Assembly: GCA_937952155.1 (NCBI GenBank)
Contig: CALFYH010000398.1
Span: forward strand, 1-51,883
Direction of reading: 5' to 3'
DNA length: 51,883 bases
Source: an uncultured Saprospiraceae bacterium
GTDB lineage: Bacteria > Bacteroidota > Bacteroidia > Chitinophagales > Saprospiraceae
Part shown: positions 1 to 9,506 of the stretch, in pieces
How positions within the stretch are numbered: position 1 is the stretch's first letter
Layout of the letters: each line of letters opens with the position of its first letter
The notes under the pieces: generated by a model
Told to the model about the DNA's origin: nothing
The model's input: the letters and a program-made list of their open reading frames with translations, nothing else
Database searches by the model: none
Position numbers and translations under genes: made by a program

Positions 1-1724
1 AGCTGAATATTGTGTCGTCCTTTTTCATTTTTACCTGCAAGTAAGTCAAAACCAGTTACCAAATTTAATGAATATAGGTCATTATCAGTTTTACTAAATC
101 GGTTATACACCTGTCCTACATTGGCATACAAGTCATTCCATGCACTATTTACATTTTGATTGAGAAGACCATTTACGTTGACACCATTTATCGCATTATA
201 GGATCCAAGTATTGGGTTAATATCAGGATTTAGCGTATAATCTCCATTTTGCTCTCTGTAACCCAAATGTCCATACCAAAGTCTACCTGGATCAATTTCA
301 AACATGCCTTCTCTATAAACATCTGTAAAACCATAAATCGTGGCCCAATTACGTTCAGTTTTACCAAAATATCCATAATCAAAAAGACGATCTTCGTGCC
401 TGTAGTCTTCTACTCTGGTACGATTGTTTTGATATCCAAGTGTAATAGTATAAGAGAAGTTTCTTAATGAACCAGAGGCATTATCATCTCCTTCACCTCC
501 ACTTTGTCTTCCTATCTTATGCGTCAATCTGAAGTTACCTCTGTAGGTATTTGAATATTCAAAAGGATTATTTACCCAATTTAATAATGCCCAAGAACTA
601 CCAGATCCTGCTACACCTGAAGAACCTGGAGTAAATCTGTTTACTTTATCATTATAGTTACCAGAAATTTGTACATCAACGTTGCTTGCAAGTTTTATAT
701 CCAACCTACCTGTAAGGTCTAGGTCAATATTCTCATCATTAGGTCTTGCTTTCATTGGCGATCCAAGATCAGATGTCCTTAATGTTTCTAATGATGCAAA
801 TCTAGAATCCCCAATATTATAAGTAGGATTTTGTTCAAGTTTACTAATTACATCTTTAGATGCTCTCCATACTCCTAAGGCAGACGGGCTATTATCTGCT
901 ACATTTCTATACTGTCCAGAAATTCTATATCCTAGGATGGATTGTTTTTTGCTATTCCTTAAAATTGGTCCAGATAAATTTCCACTAAATAGATTATAAC
1001 CATAACCATCTACAGATTTCTCTATCTCGACACTTCCTGTTACTTTATCCGATGGTCCCTTTGAAGTCAATGAGATAACTCCACCAGTTACGTCTCCATA
1101 TCTTGCTTCAATACCACCAATGACAACCTGAAGCTGCTCTATTTCTGACTGCGGAATCATATTTCCACTTACTCTCACACCATCCAAAAAGTAAACCGTC
1201 TCATTTGATCTCGAACCTCTGACTGAAATATCGCCTCCATCTCTAGACGAAATACCTGCCGATGTTGCTGCAATAGCGTTTACTTGTTTTGTAGGTAATG
1301 CCCTGATTTTCTCAGCGGTCACTGTGGATCCTTGAGATGTATTGTCAATTTCAATCAAAGGCACTTTGTAAGCCTTGATCTCTACACCCAAATCAAGTAA
1401 AACAGCATCGTCAGAGAGTTTGAAATTTACTCTGTTTGTTTTTCCTGCATTAATGACAATTCCTGTTTGACGTTGTGATGCATATCCCACATAGCTGGCC
1501 TCCATATCGTAAGTACCCGGCTGGATATCAGACAAAAAGAAATTACCATCCAGATCTGTTTCTGTACCAGTTATCAAAACTCCGCCCCGATAAAGGGCAA
1601 TCGTACCAAAAAGAATTGGTTCTCCAGTCTTGCCATCTGTAACCTTTCCTTCTATCGTCGTCTGTGCCACTATTCCACTCCAGCCGGCCAACAGAAATCC
1701 AATAATAATTAATAATCTATTCAT
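1..1724 (-). CDS. TonB-dependent receptor, N-terminal part (cut by window edge)
   Basis: The frame is open from an ATG at 1724 to the left edge, so about 574 N-terminal residues are visible and the rest of the barrel lies outside. Residues 1-21 form a signal peptide (MNRLLIIIGFLLAGW..., cleavage near AQ). Residues about 23-105 look like a carboxypeptidase-regulatory-like beta-sandwich (EGKVTDGKTGEPILFGTI, then TDLDGNFFLSDIQPGTY). A TonB plug domain follows with ISVRGSRSNETVYFLDGVRV and EARYGDVTGGVISLTSK. The remainder is the aromatic-rich start of a 22-strand barrel. Such receptors import a bulky substrate across the outer membrane using TonB-ExbBD energy. No susD-like gene is visible, so the substrate is unknown. 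The family call is firm. Confidence 0.9.
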   Translation of the reverse strand, partial: MNRLLIIIGFLLAGWSGIVAQTTIEGKVTDGKTGEPILFGTIALYRGGVLITGTETDLDGNFFLSDIQPGTYDMEASYVGYASQRQTGIVINAGKTNRVNFKLSDDAVLLDLGVEIKAYKVPLIEIDNTSQGSTVTAEKIRALPTKQVNAIAATSAGISSRDGGDISVRGSRSNETVYFLDGVRVSGNMIPQSEIEQLQVVIGGIEARYGDVTGGVISLTSKGPSDKVTGSVEIEKSVDGYGYNLFSGNLSGPILRNSKKQSILGYRISGQYRNVADNSPSALGVWRASKDVISKLEQNPTYNIGDSRFASLETLRTSDLGSPMKARPNDENIDLDLTGRLDIKLASNVDVQISGNYNDKVNRFTPGSSGVAGSGSSWALLNWVNNPFEYSNTYRGNFRLTHKIGRQSGGEGDDNASGSLRNFSYTITLGYQNNRTRVEDYRHEDRLFDYGYFGKTERNWATIYGFTDVYREGMFEIDPGRLWYGHLGYREQNGDYTLNPDINPILGSYNAINGVNVNGLLNQNVNSAWNDLYANVGQVYNRFSKTDNDLYSLNLVTGFDLLAGKNEKGRHNIQ

Positions 1725-1843
1725 GCTCTGAATTTTTGATTATGTTAATAAATACTTAAAAAGTCCGCAATGATAAACATTTATGAAACGATTTTCAAAA
1801 TTTTTCCTTCAAATATCTCTTATTTTGTATCACAGGATACATT

Positions 1844-2791
1844 TTATAAGTGATTTCCCGCTTTAATTTTTGCAAAAAGCACTTCTGCAATCTGCTGTAA
1901 AGATTCGTGTGTCCATCCTGCAATGTGCGGTGTGAGCACTACATTTTCCATTTTATATAACTGACCATACATTTCTTTTTCGGGATTTGAAAAATGATCA
2001 GGTTTTTCATTTTCGAATACATCAAGGCATGCACCACCTACTTTGCCAGATTTTAATGCATCCAATAGTGCTTCTGTTTCAATAATCTGTCCTCTCGATG
2101 TATTGCTGATAATTACACCTTTTTTTACTTTATCGAAGAAACTTCTATCCACCATATATTTTGTTTCGTCTGTCAGTGGCAAATGCAATGAAATTATGTC
2201 AGATTGTTCTATCACCGTATCTAAACTTGTTTTTTCTACAAAACGTAGAGAAGTTGGATAGCGCTTCCTGTATTTATCATAAGATATCACTCTAAGTCTC
2301 CAAGGCGACAATTTTTCTGCAAATGATGTACCAGTATGACCTAATCCAATAATTCCAAGCGTCTTACCACTTAATTCATGTCCTCGATTTTCCTCTCTAA
2401 ACCATTGAAAATTTCTAACTTGGCGATCAGCTTTTACTATATTATTTAATAATGACAAAATCATACCAAATTCATGTTCGGCAACTGCATTTCGATTGCC
2501 TTCTGGAGAATTATATACTCTTATTCCCTTTCTAATAGCATATTTAACATCAATAATTTCAAGTCCTGAACCTAATCTCCCTATGAATTTAAGGTTTGTA
2601 CCTTTGTCTATCCTAGGTTTATTCATTATGATCTTGCTATTGATGACCAATCCGTCATATTGATCTATTATTTGATCCAATCTCAAATTATCAACTGAAG
2701 TATCATAATCCACTTCCCATCCTTGAGATTGAAATTCCGACAAAAGTAATGGGTGTACTTTATCGGTGATTAATACCTTTTTTATGGTCAT
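1844..2791 (-). CDS. D-2-hydroxyacid dehydrogenase (phosphoglycerate dehydrogenase-like)
   Basis: A 315-residue NAD-dependent 2-hydroxyacid dehydrogenase. The Rossmann motif LGIIGLGHTGTSFAEKL lies near residue 145. The family's catalytic triad is present: Arg in NTSRGQIIETEAL, Glu in DVFENEKPD, and His in LTPHIAGWTHES close to the C terminus. The substrate-domain loop GRLGSGLEIID is typical of SerA-like enzymes. There is no ACT or other regulatory domain, so it is the short form. It could make 3-phosphohydroxypyruvate for serine synthesis or reduce another 2-keto acid; no serC or serB neighbour helps decide. It is transcribed away from carB across a 135-base gap. The start is ATG at 2791. Confidence 0.85.
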   Translation of the reverse strand: MTIKKVLITDKVHPLLLSEFQSQGWEVDYDTSVDNLRLDQIIDQYDGLVINSKIIMNKPRIDKGTNLKFIGRLGSGLEIIDVKYAIRKGIRVYNSPEGNRNAVAEHEFGMILSLLNNIVKADRQVRNFQWFREENRGHELSGKTLGIIGLGHTGTSFAEKLSPWRLRVISYDKYRKRYPTSLRFVEKTSLDTVIEQSDIISLHLPLTDETKYMVDRSFFDKVKKGVIISNTSRGQIIETEALLDALKSGKVGGACLDVFENEKPDHFSNPEKEMYGQLYKMENVVLTPHIAGWTHESLQQIAEVLFAKIKAGNHL

Positions 2792-2809
2792 AACTTTTAA
2801 TTATTAGTG

Positions 2810-2817
2810 CAAATTTG
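2810..2817 (-). promoter_or_regulatory. Possible -7 box for the D-2-hydroxyacid dehydrogenase
   Basis: CAAATTTG matches TAnnTTTG at five of the six fixed positions and lies 18 bases before the ATG at 2791, the spacing seen at other genes here. No -33 TTG was found, so this is weak. Confidence 0.3.
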
Positions 2818-2866
2818 GGTTTTATTTGTCATGAACTGAAGATTATTGCCAAAATTAATATTAAAG

Positions 2867-2899
2867 TTGTTTTTAAAGCAAGATATTTACCTAACTTTG
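2867..2899 (+). promoter_or_regulatory. Bacteroidota-type promoter of carB
   Basis: The -7 box TAACTTTG at 2892-2899 fits TAnnTTTG exactly. A TTG at 2867-2869 lies 22 bases upstream as a -33 element. The ATG of carB follows 27 bases after the -7 box, giving a leader of roughly 20 bases. Confidence 0.6.
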
Positions 2900-2926
2900 T
2901 GACCCGATCAGATTATTTCCAATTTT

Positions 2927-5743
2927 ATGCCAAAAAACAATTCTATAAAGTCAGTCCTGATCATAGGAAGTGGCCCAATAATCATCGGACAAGCATGTGA
3001 GTTTGACTATTCAGGTACACAAGCTTCAAAATCTCTCAGAGAAGAAGGTATTACCGTTTCTCTCATCAATTCGAATCCAGCAACCATTATGACCGACCAG
3101 GTAACTGCTGATCATGTATATCTGTGGCCACTGACTGTCGAAAGTATCATAAAAATTCTCGATGAACGAAAAATAGATGCTGTTTTGCCTACTATGGGTG
3201 GACAAACAGCCCTTAATCTTGCGATCGAAGCAGAAAAAATGGGTGTTTGGGAGCGATATGGAGTAAAAATGATTGGTGTTGATGTTCAAGCCATAGAACT
3301 TACTGAAAATCGTGAAGCTTTCAAGCAACATATCCTTGAACTTGGTATGAAGGTTGCCGATTCTGCTATAGCAAATTCATTTTTGGAAGGGAAAGAAGCA
3401 GCCCAACACATAGGATTTCCATTAGTTATCAGACCATCATACACACTTGGTGGTAGTGGTGGCGGCTTTGTCATGAAGGAAAGTGAATTTGACGAGGCGC
3501 TGAGAAGAGGCCTTGAAGCATCTCCATCTCATGAGGTACTCGTAGAAAAAGCAGTTATTGGTTGGAAAGAATATGAATTGGAACTATTGCGTGATGACAA
3601 TGACAATGTCGTAATAATCTGTACAGTCGAAAATCTCGATCCGATGGGTATTCACACGGGAGATAGTATCACTGTGGCACCAGCAATGACATTATCAGAT
3701 ACGGCATTTCAACAAATGCGGGATGATGCGATTAAAATGATGCGATCTTTGGGCAATTTTTCCGGAGGATGTAATGTACAGTTTGCCTTAAATCCTGAAA
3801 ATGAAGATATCATTGCTGTAGAAATAAATCCCAGAGTATCGAGATCTTCGGCTTTGGCCAGTAAAGCCACAGGCTATCCGATCGCAAAAATAGCGGCAAA
3901 ACTCGCGATCGGTTATACCCTGGACGAATTAAAAAATCAGATAACCAAAACCACATCAGCATTTTTTGAACCAGCTTTGGATTATGTAATCGTAAAAATG
4001 CCAAGATGGAATTTTGAGAAATTTTATGGCGCTGATACTACCTTGGGCTTGCAGATGAAATCCGTCGGCGAAGTTATGTCTATAGGCAGAAATTTTCTCG
4101 AAGCATTACAGAAAGCCTGTCAAAGTCAAGAAAATAACAGAGCTGGCTTGGGTGCTGATATGAAGGAATGGATTCAAACTGATGACATACTGGCAAGGCT
4201 AGAAAAAGTGAGCGATGACAGAATTTATCGGGTAAAAGACGCATTGAGACTAGGTGTACCAGAAAAAACGGTACATAAACTGACCAAAATAGATCCTTGG
4301 TATATCAAGCAAATCAAGCAACTAGTCAAGTATGAAGAGAAGCTGATGAAATATAATGTGGCCGAAGATACTCCTTATTCCTTTTTTATGGAACTTAAAA
4401 GTGTAGGATATTCGGATGCACAAATTGCTTGGATATTGCGTATTAAGGAAGAAGAAGTCACTAAACAACGTAAAAAATTGGGTATCATCCGTACTTACAA
4501 AATGGTAGATACCTGTGCTGCTGAATTTGAAGCGCGGACACCGTATTACTATTCTACTTTTGATACCGAAAACGAAAGTATCCCATCGGACAAAAAGAAA
4601 ATCATCGTACTTGGTTCAGGACCAAACAGAATCGGGCAAGGTATAGAGTTTGATTATTGCTGTGTACACGGTTTACTTGCTATAAAAGAAGCAGGATATG
4701 AAGCCATAATGGTCAATTGCAATCCTGAAACTGTTTCTACCGATTTTGATATAGCTGATAAACTGTATTTTGAGCCTGTATTTTGGGAACATCTCGAAGA
4801 AATAATTGATCTCGAAAAACCTGAAGGTGTGATCGTACAATTAGGAGGACAGACAGCACTCAAACTTGCTGAGAAACTTTATCAAAAGGGCATAAAAATC
4901 ATCGGAACAGATTATAAAAATATGGACCTCGCCGAAGATCGAGGACAATTTTCTGATTTGCTCAAAGAATTGGAAATACCATATCCTCAATATGGTGTAG
5001 CACATGATGTTGATGAGGCGATTGAAGTGGCAAAAAGAGTGACTTATCCTGTTTTGGTCAGACCATCATATGTGCTCGGTGGTCAAAGAATGCGTATCGT
5101 CATCAATGACCAAGAACTTGAGACACATGTACTTAGCATATTCAAACATATGCCAGACAATAAAGTCCTAATAGATCAGTTTCTTGAACGTGCTAAAGAA
5201 GCCGAGATAGATGCGATCTGTGATGGAGAAGATGTACATATCATGGGCATTATGGAACATATCGAACCAGCAGGCATTCATTCTGGAGATAGCTCAGCTG
5301 TATTGCCTACATACTCACTCAGTCCAGCAGTAGTAGGGAAAATGGTGGAATATGCTCGAAAACTCGCCTTTGCTTTAAACATCAAGGGATTGATAAATAT
5401 ACAGTTTGCGATTAAAAAAGAAGAAGTGTATGTTATAGAAGCCAATCCTAGAGCTTCACGAACTACGCCATTTATTGCAAAAGCATATGAAGTTCCTTAT
5501 CTTAACATGGCTACTCAAGTCATGCTAGGAGTCAAGAAAATCAGTGACTTTACCATAGACAAAAAGTTGACAGGATTTGCCATAAAAGTTCCAGTATTTT
5601 CGTTCAATAAATTCCCTGGTGTAGATAAAAACCTAGGACCAGAAATGAAATCTACTGGAGAAATGATTTATTATATCAAAGATATTTATGATCCTTTCTT
5701 CCGCGACCTAGACAGTAAACGATCTATGTTCTTAAGTAGATAA
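2927..5743 (+). CDS. carB: Carbamoyl-phosphate synthase large subunit, short form
   Basis: Makes carbamoyl phosphate from ammonia (delivered from glutamine by CarA), bicarbonate and two ATP, feeding pyrimidine and arginine synthesis. It shows the duplicated CarB architecture. The first half starts SVLIIGSGPIIIGQACEFDY and the second starts IIVLGSGPNRIGQGIEFDY near residue 547. Each has an ATP-grasp core (VIRPSYTLGGSGGG; VLVRPSYVLGGQRMRIV) and an oligomerisation segment between. The protein ends at residue 938 with IYDPFFRDLDSKRSMF. The roughly 130-residue C-terminal MGS-like allosteric domain of the 1,073-residue E. coli enzyme is therefore missing, with a clean stop and no sign of a frameshift. 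From memory, other Bacteroidota also have a CarB of about this length. carA is not in the window. Confidence 0.95.
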   Translation: MPKNNSIKSVLIIGSGPIIIGQACEFDYSGTQASKSLREEGITVSLINSNPATIMTDQVTADHVYLWPLTVESIIKILDERKIDAVLPTMGGQTALNLAIEAEKMGVWERYGVKMIGVDVQAIELTENREAFKQHILELGMKVADSAIANSFLEGKEAAQHIGFPLVIRPSYTLGGSGGGFVMKESEFDEALRRGLEASPSHEVLVEKAVIGWKEYELELLRDDNDNVVIICTVENLDPMGIHTGDSITVAPAMTLSDTAFQQMRDDAIKMMRSLGNFSGGCNVQFALNPENEDIIAVEINPRVSRSSALASKATGYPIAKIAAKLAIGYTLDELKNQITKTTSAFFEPALDYVIVKMPRWNFEKFYGADTTLGLQMKSVGEVMSIGRNFLEALQKACQSQENNRAGLGADMKEWIQTDDILARLEKVSDDRIYRVKDALRLGVPEKTVHKLTKIDPWYIKQIKQLVKYEEKLMKYNVAEDTPYSFFMELKSVGYSDAQIAWILRIKEEEVTKQRKKLGIIRTYKMVDTCAAEFEARTPYYYSTFDTENESIPSDKKKIIVLGSGPNRIGQGIEFDYCCVHGLLAIKEAGYEAIMVNCNPETVSTDFDIADKLYFEPVFWEHLEEIIDLEKPEGVIVQLGGQTALKLAEKLYQKGIKIIGTDYKNMDLAEDRGQFSDLLKELEIPYPQYGVAHDVDEAIEVAKRVTYPVLVRPSYVLGGQRMRIVINDQELETHVLSIFKHMPDNKVLIDQFLERAKEAEIDAICDGEDVHIMGIMEHIEPAGIHSGDSSAVLPTYSLSPAVVGKMVEYARKLAFALNIKGLINIQFAIKKEEVYVIEANPRASRTTPFIAKAYEVPYLNMATQVMLGVKKISDFTIDKKLTGFAIKVPVFSFNKFPGVDKNLGPEMKSTGEMIYYIKDIYDPFFRDLDSKRSMFLSR

Positions 5744-5746
5744 AAT

Positions 5747-5790
5747 AATTTGGGCCTTGTAAATTAGAATTTGCAAGGCCCAAAATTTTT
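5747..5790. terminator. Bidirectional intrinsic terminator between carB and the M4 protease gene
   Basis: An 11-bp perfect inverted repeat (TTTGGGCCTTG at 5749-5759 with CAAGGCCCAAA at 5774-5784) is followed by a T run on the plus strand and preceded by an A-rich run that serves the minus strand. The A/T-rich centre (AATT...AATT) can extend the stem almost to the tip. It sits between two convergent genes. Confidence 0.85.
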
Positions 5791-5809
5791 CAATTGATAT
5801 TATTTTCTT

Positions 5810-8800
5810 TTACCTTTTTACAAATTTTAAGGTATTCGTTACGTTTCCTGATTGTAAGGTTACGAAGTAGATACCAGGTATAAGTGCTGCCGTAGATAAT
5901 TCGGTTGTTTGATTATCTTGGGTGATGTTTATTGCATTTTGAACCATGGTTTTACCCGTGATATCTGATATTTTAATATCCGTATTTTTATATATATCAC
6001 CTTTTATTTGTAAGCGCAATATATCAGATACCGGATTTTCTACAATGGTAAATCCTGCATTGAGATTTTCTGTAATTTCCACATCAGAAAGATTTCGTTT
6101 ACCATTACTAAACCAAACGGCCCATCTTCGTCCACTAATTAATCGTGTAGGCGTTGCCGCTACTTCTATCTTATTAGATTTAAGCTTGGCTATACCCAAG
6201 TCTAATGAAGCAGAGCCTTCGTTGTCAAACATCAAATTATCGTCTTTACTACTATAATTTGGATAACCTAATGTATTATTTTCATATATTAGATTAGTGG
6301 TTCCAGTTTCAATATTTGATGCAAGGATATTCACATTATTATTTTCATCAATGTAGTCAAATGCGATAATGTATGGGCTATTTTTCGAAAAAGTAGGATT
6401 ACCTATGCTCACATCTTTAGGAAGTGATGAATATAATTTATCGATCTCTCCCAATGAAAAACTCTTTGCTGCATTATTCCATACTTTAATAAAACTTATA
6501 TCAAAATAATTGATTGAGCCTGAAGTAATGGAGCTGATTTCATTTTCGGCATCATACATGATATATTCTCCTGTGATATCAAATTCCATTGCATCTGCAT
6601 ACAGCACATCGCCAGTCGTTACGCCCTGTGTGTATGTAGGATTGTAAAGTTCAAAAATATTATTAGTCACGCTAGTTCCTCCAAAGTAAAAGACATAAAT
6701 CTCGTTCTTTTTTTCGGTGGTCGTAGCTGCGATTTTTAGCCCATCTTTCGAAATTATTGCATTGCGCCAAACAGGATCATCACTTAAAGTCTGTTCCTGT
6801 GGTGTTACTGGATTTTTTGTCCAATCGATTGTGATGTAATAAACAATATTGTCTTTTCCTACAAAAACGATCTCACTTCCATCATCTGAGATACTTGGTT
6901 TTGACAAAACTGATTTTGATGAAATCTGTCCGAGAAGTGCTCCTGAAGTACTATAAATAAACAGTCCTACATTGTTCGCTCCTGTTGTCAATATGAATTC
7001 TTGTCCAGGATTAGCATTAATGTCTGTTTCGTAATTGCCACCTGTGTCACCCAAGATACCTACCTCGTCAAATGCCTTTTTGGCGGCGTTAATTTCTGTG
7101 GTACTGTATAGGTCTGTAGCCGCTTTGACCACCGCAACTCTACAATCCACAAATTTTGATGATTTGGTTAAATATGTAGTCAACGCTCGATAATATACCT
7201 TTTCAGCCTTGTCTTTTCCAACAGCCGTAGCAAATTTATAAAATGCCCAGTTAGGAATTCCACTATTTATATGGACACCGCCGCCATCTTCACTGCCTTT
7301 ATATCTTTCGTCAAAATGTCTTGGCTGCCATCCTGCATTAAAATTATTGGTAGATGCACCATTATGTGGATCTTCTAGACTTCTCAACGCACCTGATGGA
7401 AATGCAGCTGTTTTGACGACATCTTCACCGATTTTCCAATCATCTCTGTCTATCATGCTGCCAAAAACGTCTGCAAATGACTCATTGAGTGCTCCAGATT
7501 CACCTTCATAATCAAGATTGGCTGTACTTTGTACTACGCCATGTGTCATCTCGTGTCCAGCCACATCAAGTCCTCTAGCCAATGGTTGAAAAGCTCCGTC
7601 TCCATTTCCATAGAACATAGCTTGCCCATTCCAAAAAGCATTGCCCATAGATGAGCCATCTTCATCTGCTACATTGATCAATGAGATGATATTGCCACCT
7701 GCACCATTGATAGATTTTCTATTGTGCACGTTTCTAAAGTATTCAAATGCCTTTCCTCCATTATAATGTGCAGAAACAGCAGTTTTATTGCTCCACAAAT
7801 TATTAGTAGAAGTCACATGGTCGTAATTAAAATTATCTTTAGCTGGTGAGGTATTGAATGCATCAATTGTCCAAATCACGCCTTCAGGTTCATTGGGCAA
7901 TTGGGTTTGTGAAGTAACAAAAATATCCCTCGATCCATCAATCATGTAAAACTTAGAAGATACTTCATAGGTATTGATAAGTCTGGTTGTATTAAATAAA
8001 TCTTGTGCATTTGCAGTAGCTTTACCATCACCCAAAAGCTGACCTTGTAAAGCTAAATCAACATCTTTTTGCGCATTACACTGTGCCGTATGATCGTGTT
8101 TGTGATTGTGAAACTTACATACACTCAAATATTTGCGAATGATGGTACCGTCAACAGCATCTACAAAATATTCCCATCTATCGATGATATTCTTATAAGA
8201 TGTGATATGATAAGCCAACTTAAACGTACCTTCAAAAGGATAAATAACCAACTGGCTTGTCGGTGTCATGTTGCCTACAGCCTTGATATCATTTTCATAA
8301 TTTACAGTAACATTTAGATCTGTTTGTACTGTATTTAATGCTTGTTCTCCAACGATAGTTGCTGTTGTATTGCTTACTTCAGGTGAAGGGAAATAACTTC
8401 CATTGAGGAAATCAAAACCTTCATTGTCTCCATGTACGATGATTTCGGCACCATAAATAGGTAGATCTCCGATATATTGCTGCATTCTGACGTGTGTTTT
8501 CTTCAGATCATCCGTTTCCACACGGCTTACTTTAAACTCATCTCTGGGATTTTTTACTTTCATAAGTGGTGCAGCAGTTACTACATAATCTAATGCTTGA
8601 TCCGCTATAGAACTTCGATTACCATTAAAATTGATTTTTCCCTCTATGTATGAAGGTACATTCCGTTCATTTAATATCCCAGGTTTTAGTCCAGACTTGG
8701 CAGCAATAAGGCTGAATTCGTTTAGACTTCTGAATGAAATTTCTGGATGCAATGCCTGACTAGATGATTCTTTTGTTGGTTTGGGTGAAAACTGAATTTG

Positions 8801-8917
8801 CTCTGCACTGACCTTTTTATTTTGATCAAAGTCGATTTTTTTGAATTGTGCAACATTCAAGTTGGGAGCCAATAAAAGTATCAGAATTGCTAAAATAGAA
8901 TATTTACTATTCATCAT
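5810..8917 (-). CDS. Secreted M4 (thermolysin-like) zinc metalloprotease with T9SS sorting domain
   Basis: A 1,035-residue secreted protease. Residues 1-23 are a signal peptide (ILAILILLLAPNLNVAQ). A propeptide with an FTP/PepSY-like region follows (HVRMQQYIGDLPIYGAEIIV near 145). The catalytic domain carries HEMTH at 455-459, the third zinc ligand Glu479 in GALNESFADVFG, and the catalytic His549 in HINSGIPNW. This is the exact 24- and 94-residue spacing of the thermolysin family or close to it. After about residue 640 there are repeated short strands (SKPSISDDGSEIVFVGKDN, WRNAIISKDGLKIAATT) resembling a TolB/PD40 beta-propeller. The last 80 residues form a type A T9SS sorting domain ending NTLKFVKR. 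It should be exported by Sec, then T9SS. It lies 46 bases downstream of a lipoprotein gene and may share its transcript. Confidence 0.92.
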   Translation of the reverse strand: MMNSKYSILAILILLLAPNLNVAQFKKIDFDQNKKVSAEQIQFSPKPTKESSSQALHPEISFRSLNEFSLIAAKSGLKPGILNERNVPSYIEGKINFNGNRSSIADQALDYVVTAAPLMKVKNPRDEFKVSRVETDDLKKTHVRMQQYIGDLPIYGAEIIVHGDNEGFDFLNGSYFPSPEVSNTTATIVGEQALNTVQTDLNVTVNYENDIKAVGNMTPTSQLVIYPFEGTFKLAYHITSYKNIIDRWEYFVDAVDGTIIRKYLSVCKFHNHKHDHTAQCNAQKDVDLALQGQLLGDGKATANAQDLFNTTRLINTYEVSSKFYMIDGSRDIFVTSQTQLPNEPEGVIWTIDAFNTSPAKDNFNYDHVTSTNNLWSNKTAVSAHYNGGKAFEYFRNVHNRKSINGAGGNIISLINVADEDGSSMGNAFWNGQAMFYGNGDGAFQPLARGLDVAGHEMTHGVVQSTANLDYEGESGALNESFADVFGSMIDRDDWKIGEDVVKTAAFPSGALRSLEDPHNGASTNNFNAGWQPRHFDERYKGSEDGGGVHINSGIPNWAFYKFATAVGKDKAEKVYYRALTTYLTKSSKFVDCRVAVVKAATDLYSTTEINAAKKAFDEVGILGDTGGNYETDINANPGQEFILTTGANNVGLFIYSTSGALLGQISSKSVLSKPSISDDGSEIVFVGKDNIVYYITIDWTKNPVTPQEQTLSDDPVWRNAIISKDGLKIAATTTEKKNEIYVFYFGGTSVTNNIFELYNPTYTQGVTTGDVLYADAMEFDITGEYIMYDAENEISSITSGSINYFDISFIKVWNNAAKSFSLGEIDKLYSSLPKDVSIGNPTFSKNSPYIIAFDYIDENNNVNILASNIETGTTNLIYENNTLGYPNYSSKDDNLMFDNEGSASLDLGIAKLKSNKIEVAATPTRLISGRRWAVWFSNGKRNLSDVEITENLNAGFTIVENPVSDILRLQIKGDIYKNTDIKISDITGKTMVQNAINITQDNQTTELSTAALIPGIYFVTLQSGNVTNTLKFVKR

Positions 8918-8963
8918 TAATGGTTTGAAATTTTAAAAATTATATTGAAAACCAAGGAAATTT

Positions 8964-9413
8964 CTATAAAGTTTCAGTTGGTTTTAACTTTTTGACGATA
9001 TTCATCAAAACTGCAAAATATGTTTCCACATTTTTGTTTTCAAGCGGATTTTTACCCCAAACAACTTTGTTTTTATCCCCTGATTTTTGATATTCGATAA
9101 AAGAATATTTATTCCCCGGATCATTTAGTGTCATTTGAGAAAAGCCTAGCGTTTTATAATTGGCAAAAACCTGATCAGTCATAGCCTTTGGTGCCTTTGC
9201 TATTTTTGATGTTTCAGTACCATTGTATGAATACATATTGCCGTCTGTGGTGATGATATATTTGATAACTTTGCCCGTGAAGCCGCCGCCTGTACCGAAT
9301 ATAATCATTTCTTTGTCCGAAGTTTCAGGGTCAAAGACTGTTTTTGTGGATTTGCATGACATTGTAACAATAGCATTAAAAAAGAGTAGCGAATATATCA
9401 GATAGGACTTCAT
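8964..9413 (-). CDS. Small lipoprotein of unknown function
   Basis: I do not recognise a family. The 149-residue product begins with a short hydrophobic signal and a lipobox-like VTMSC, so Cys20 should be lipidated. The rest is a compact soluble domain with a Gly-rich strand (MIIFGTGGGFTGKVIKYI) and alternating beta strands, ending in a Lys-rich helix. It precedes the M4 protease gene by 46 bases on the same strand and has its own -7 box, so the two may be co-transcribed. A role as protease inhibitor or envelope partner would be speculation. Confidence 0.7.
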   Translation of the reverse strand: MKSYLIYSLLFFNAIVTMSCKSTKTVFDPETSDKEMIIFGTGGGFTGKVIKYIITTDGNMYSYNGTETSKIAKAPKAMTDQVFANYKTLGFSQMTLNDPGNKYSFIEYQKSGDKNKVVWGKNPLENKNVETYFAVLMNIVKKLKPTETL

Positions 9414-9454
9414 TTTGTAACTGAATTAATATAAGATTTAGACCAAAATTTAAA

Positions 9455-9462
9455 CAAAAGTA
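9455..9462 (-). promoter_or_regulatory. -7 promoter box for the lipoprotein gene
   Basis: On the minus strand it reads TACTTTTG, an exact TAnnTTTG match 41 bases before the ATG at 9413. No clear -33 TTG is present. Confidence 0.5.
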
Positions 9463-9506
9463 ACCAATTTATTTGAGATTTATGTCTTTTATTATTTCGC
9501 TAAATG

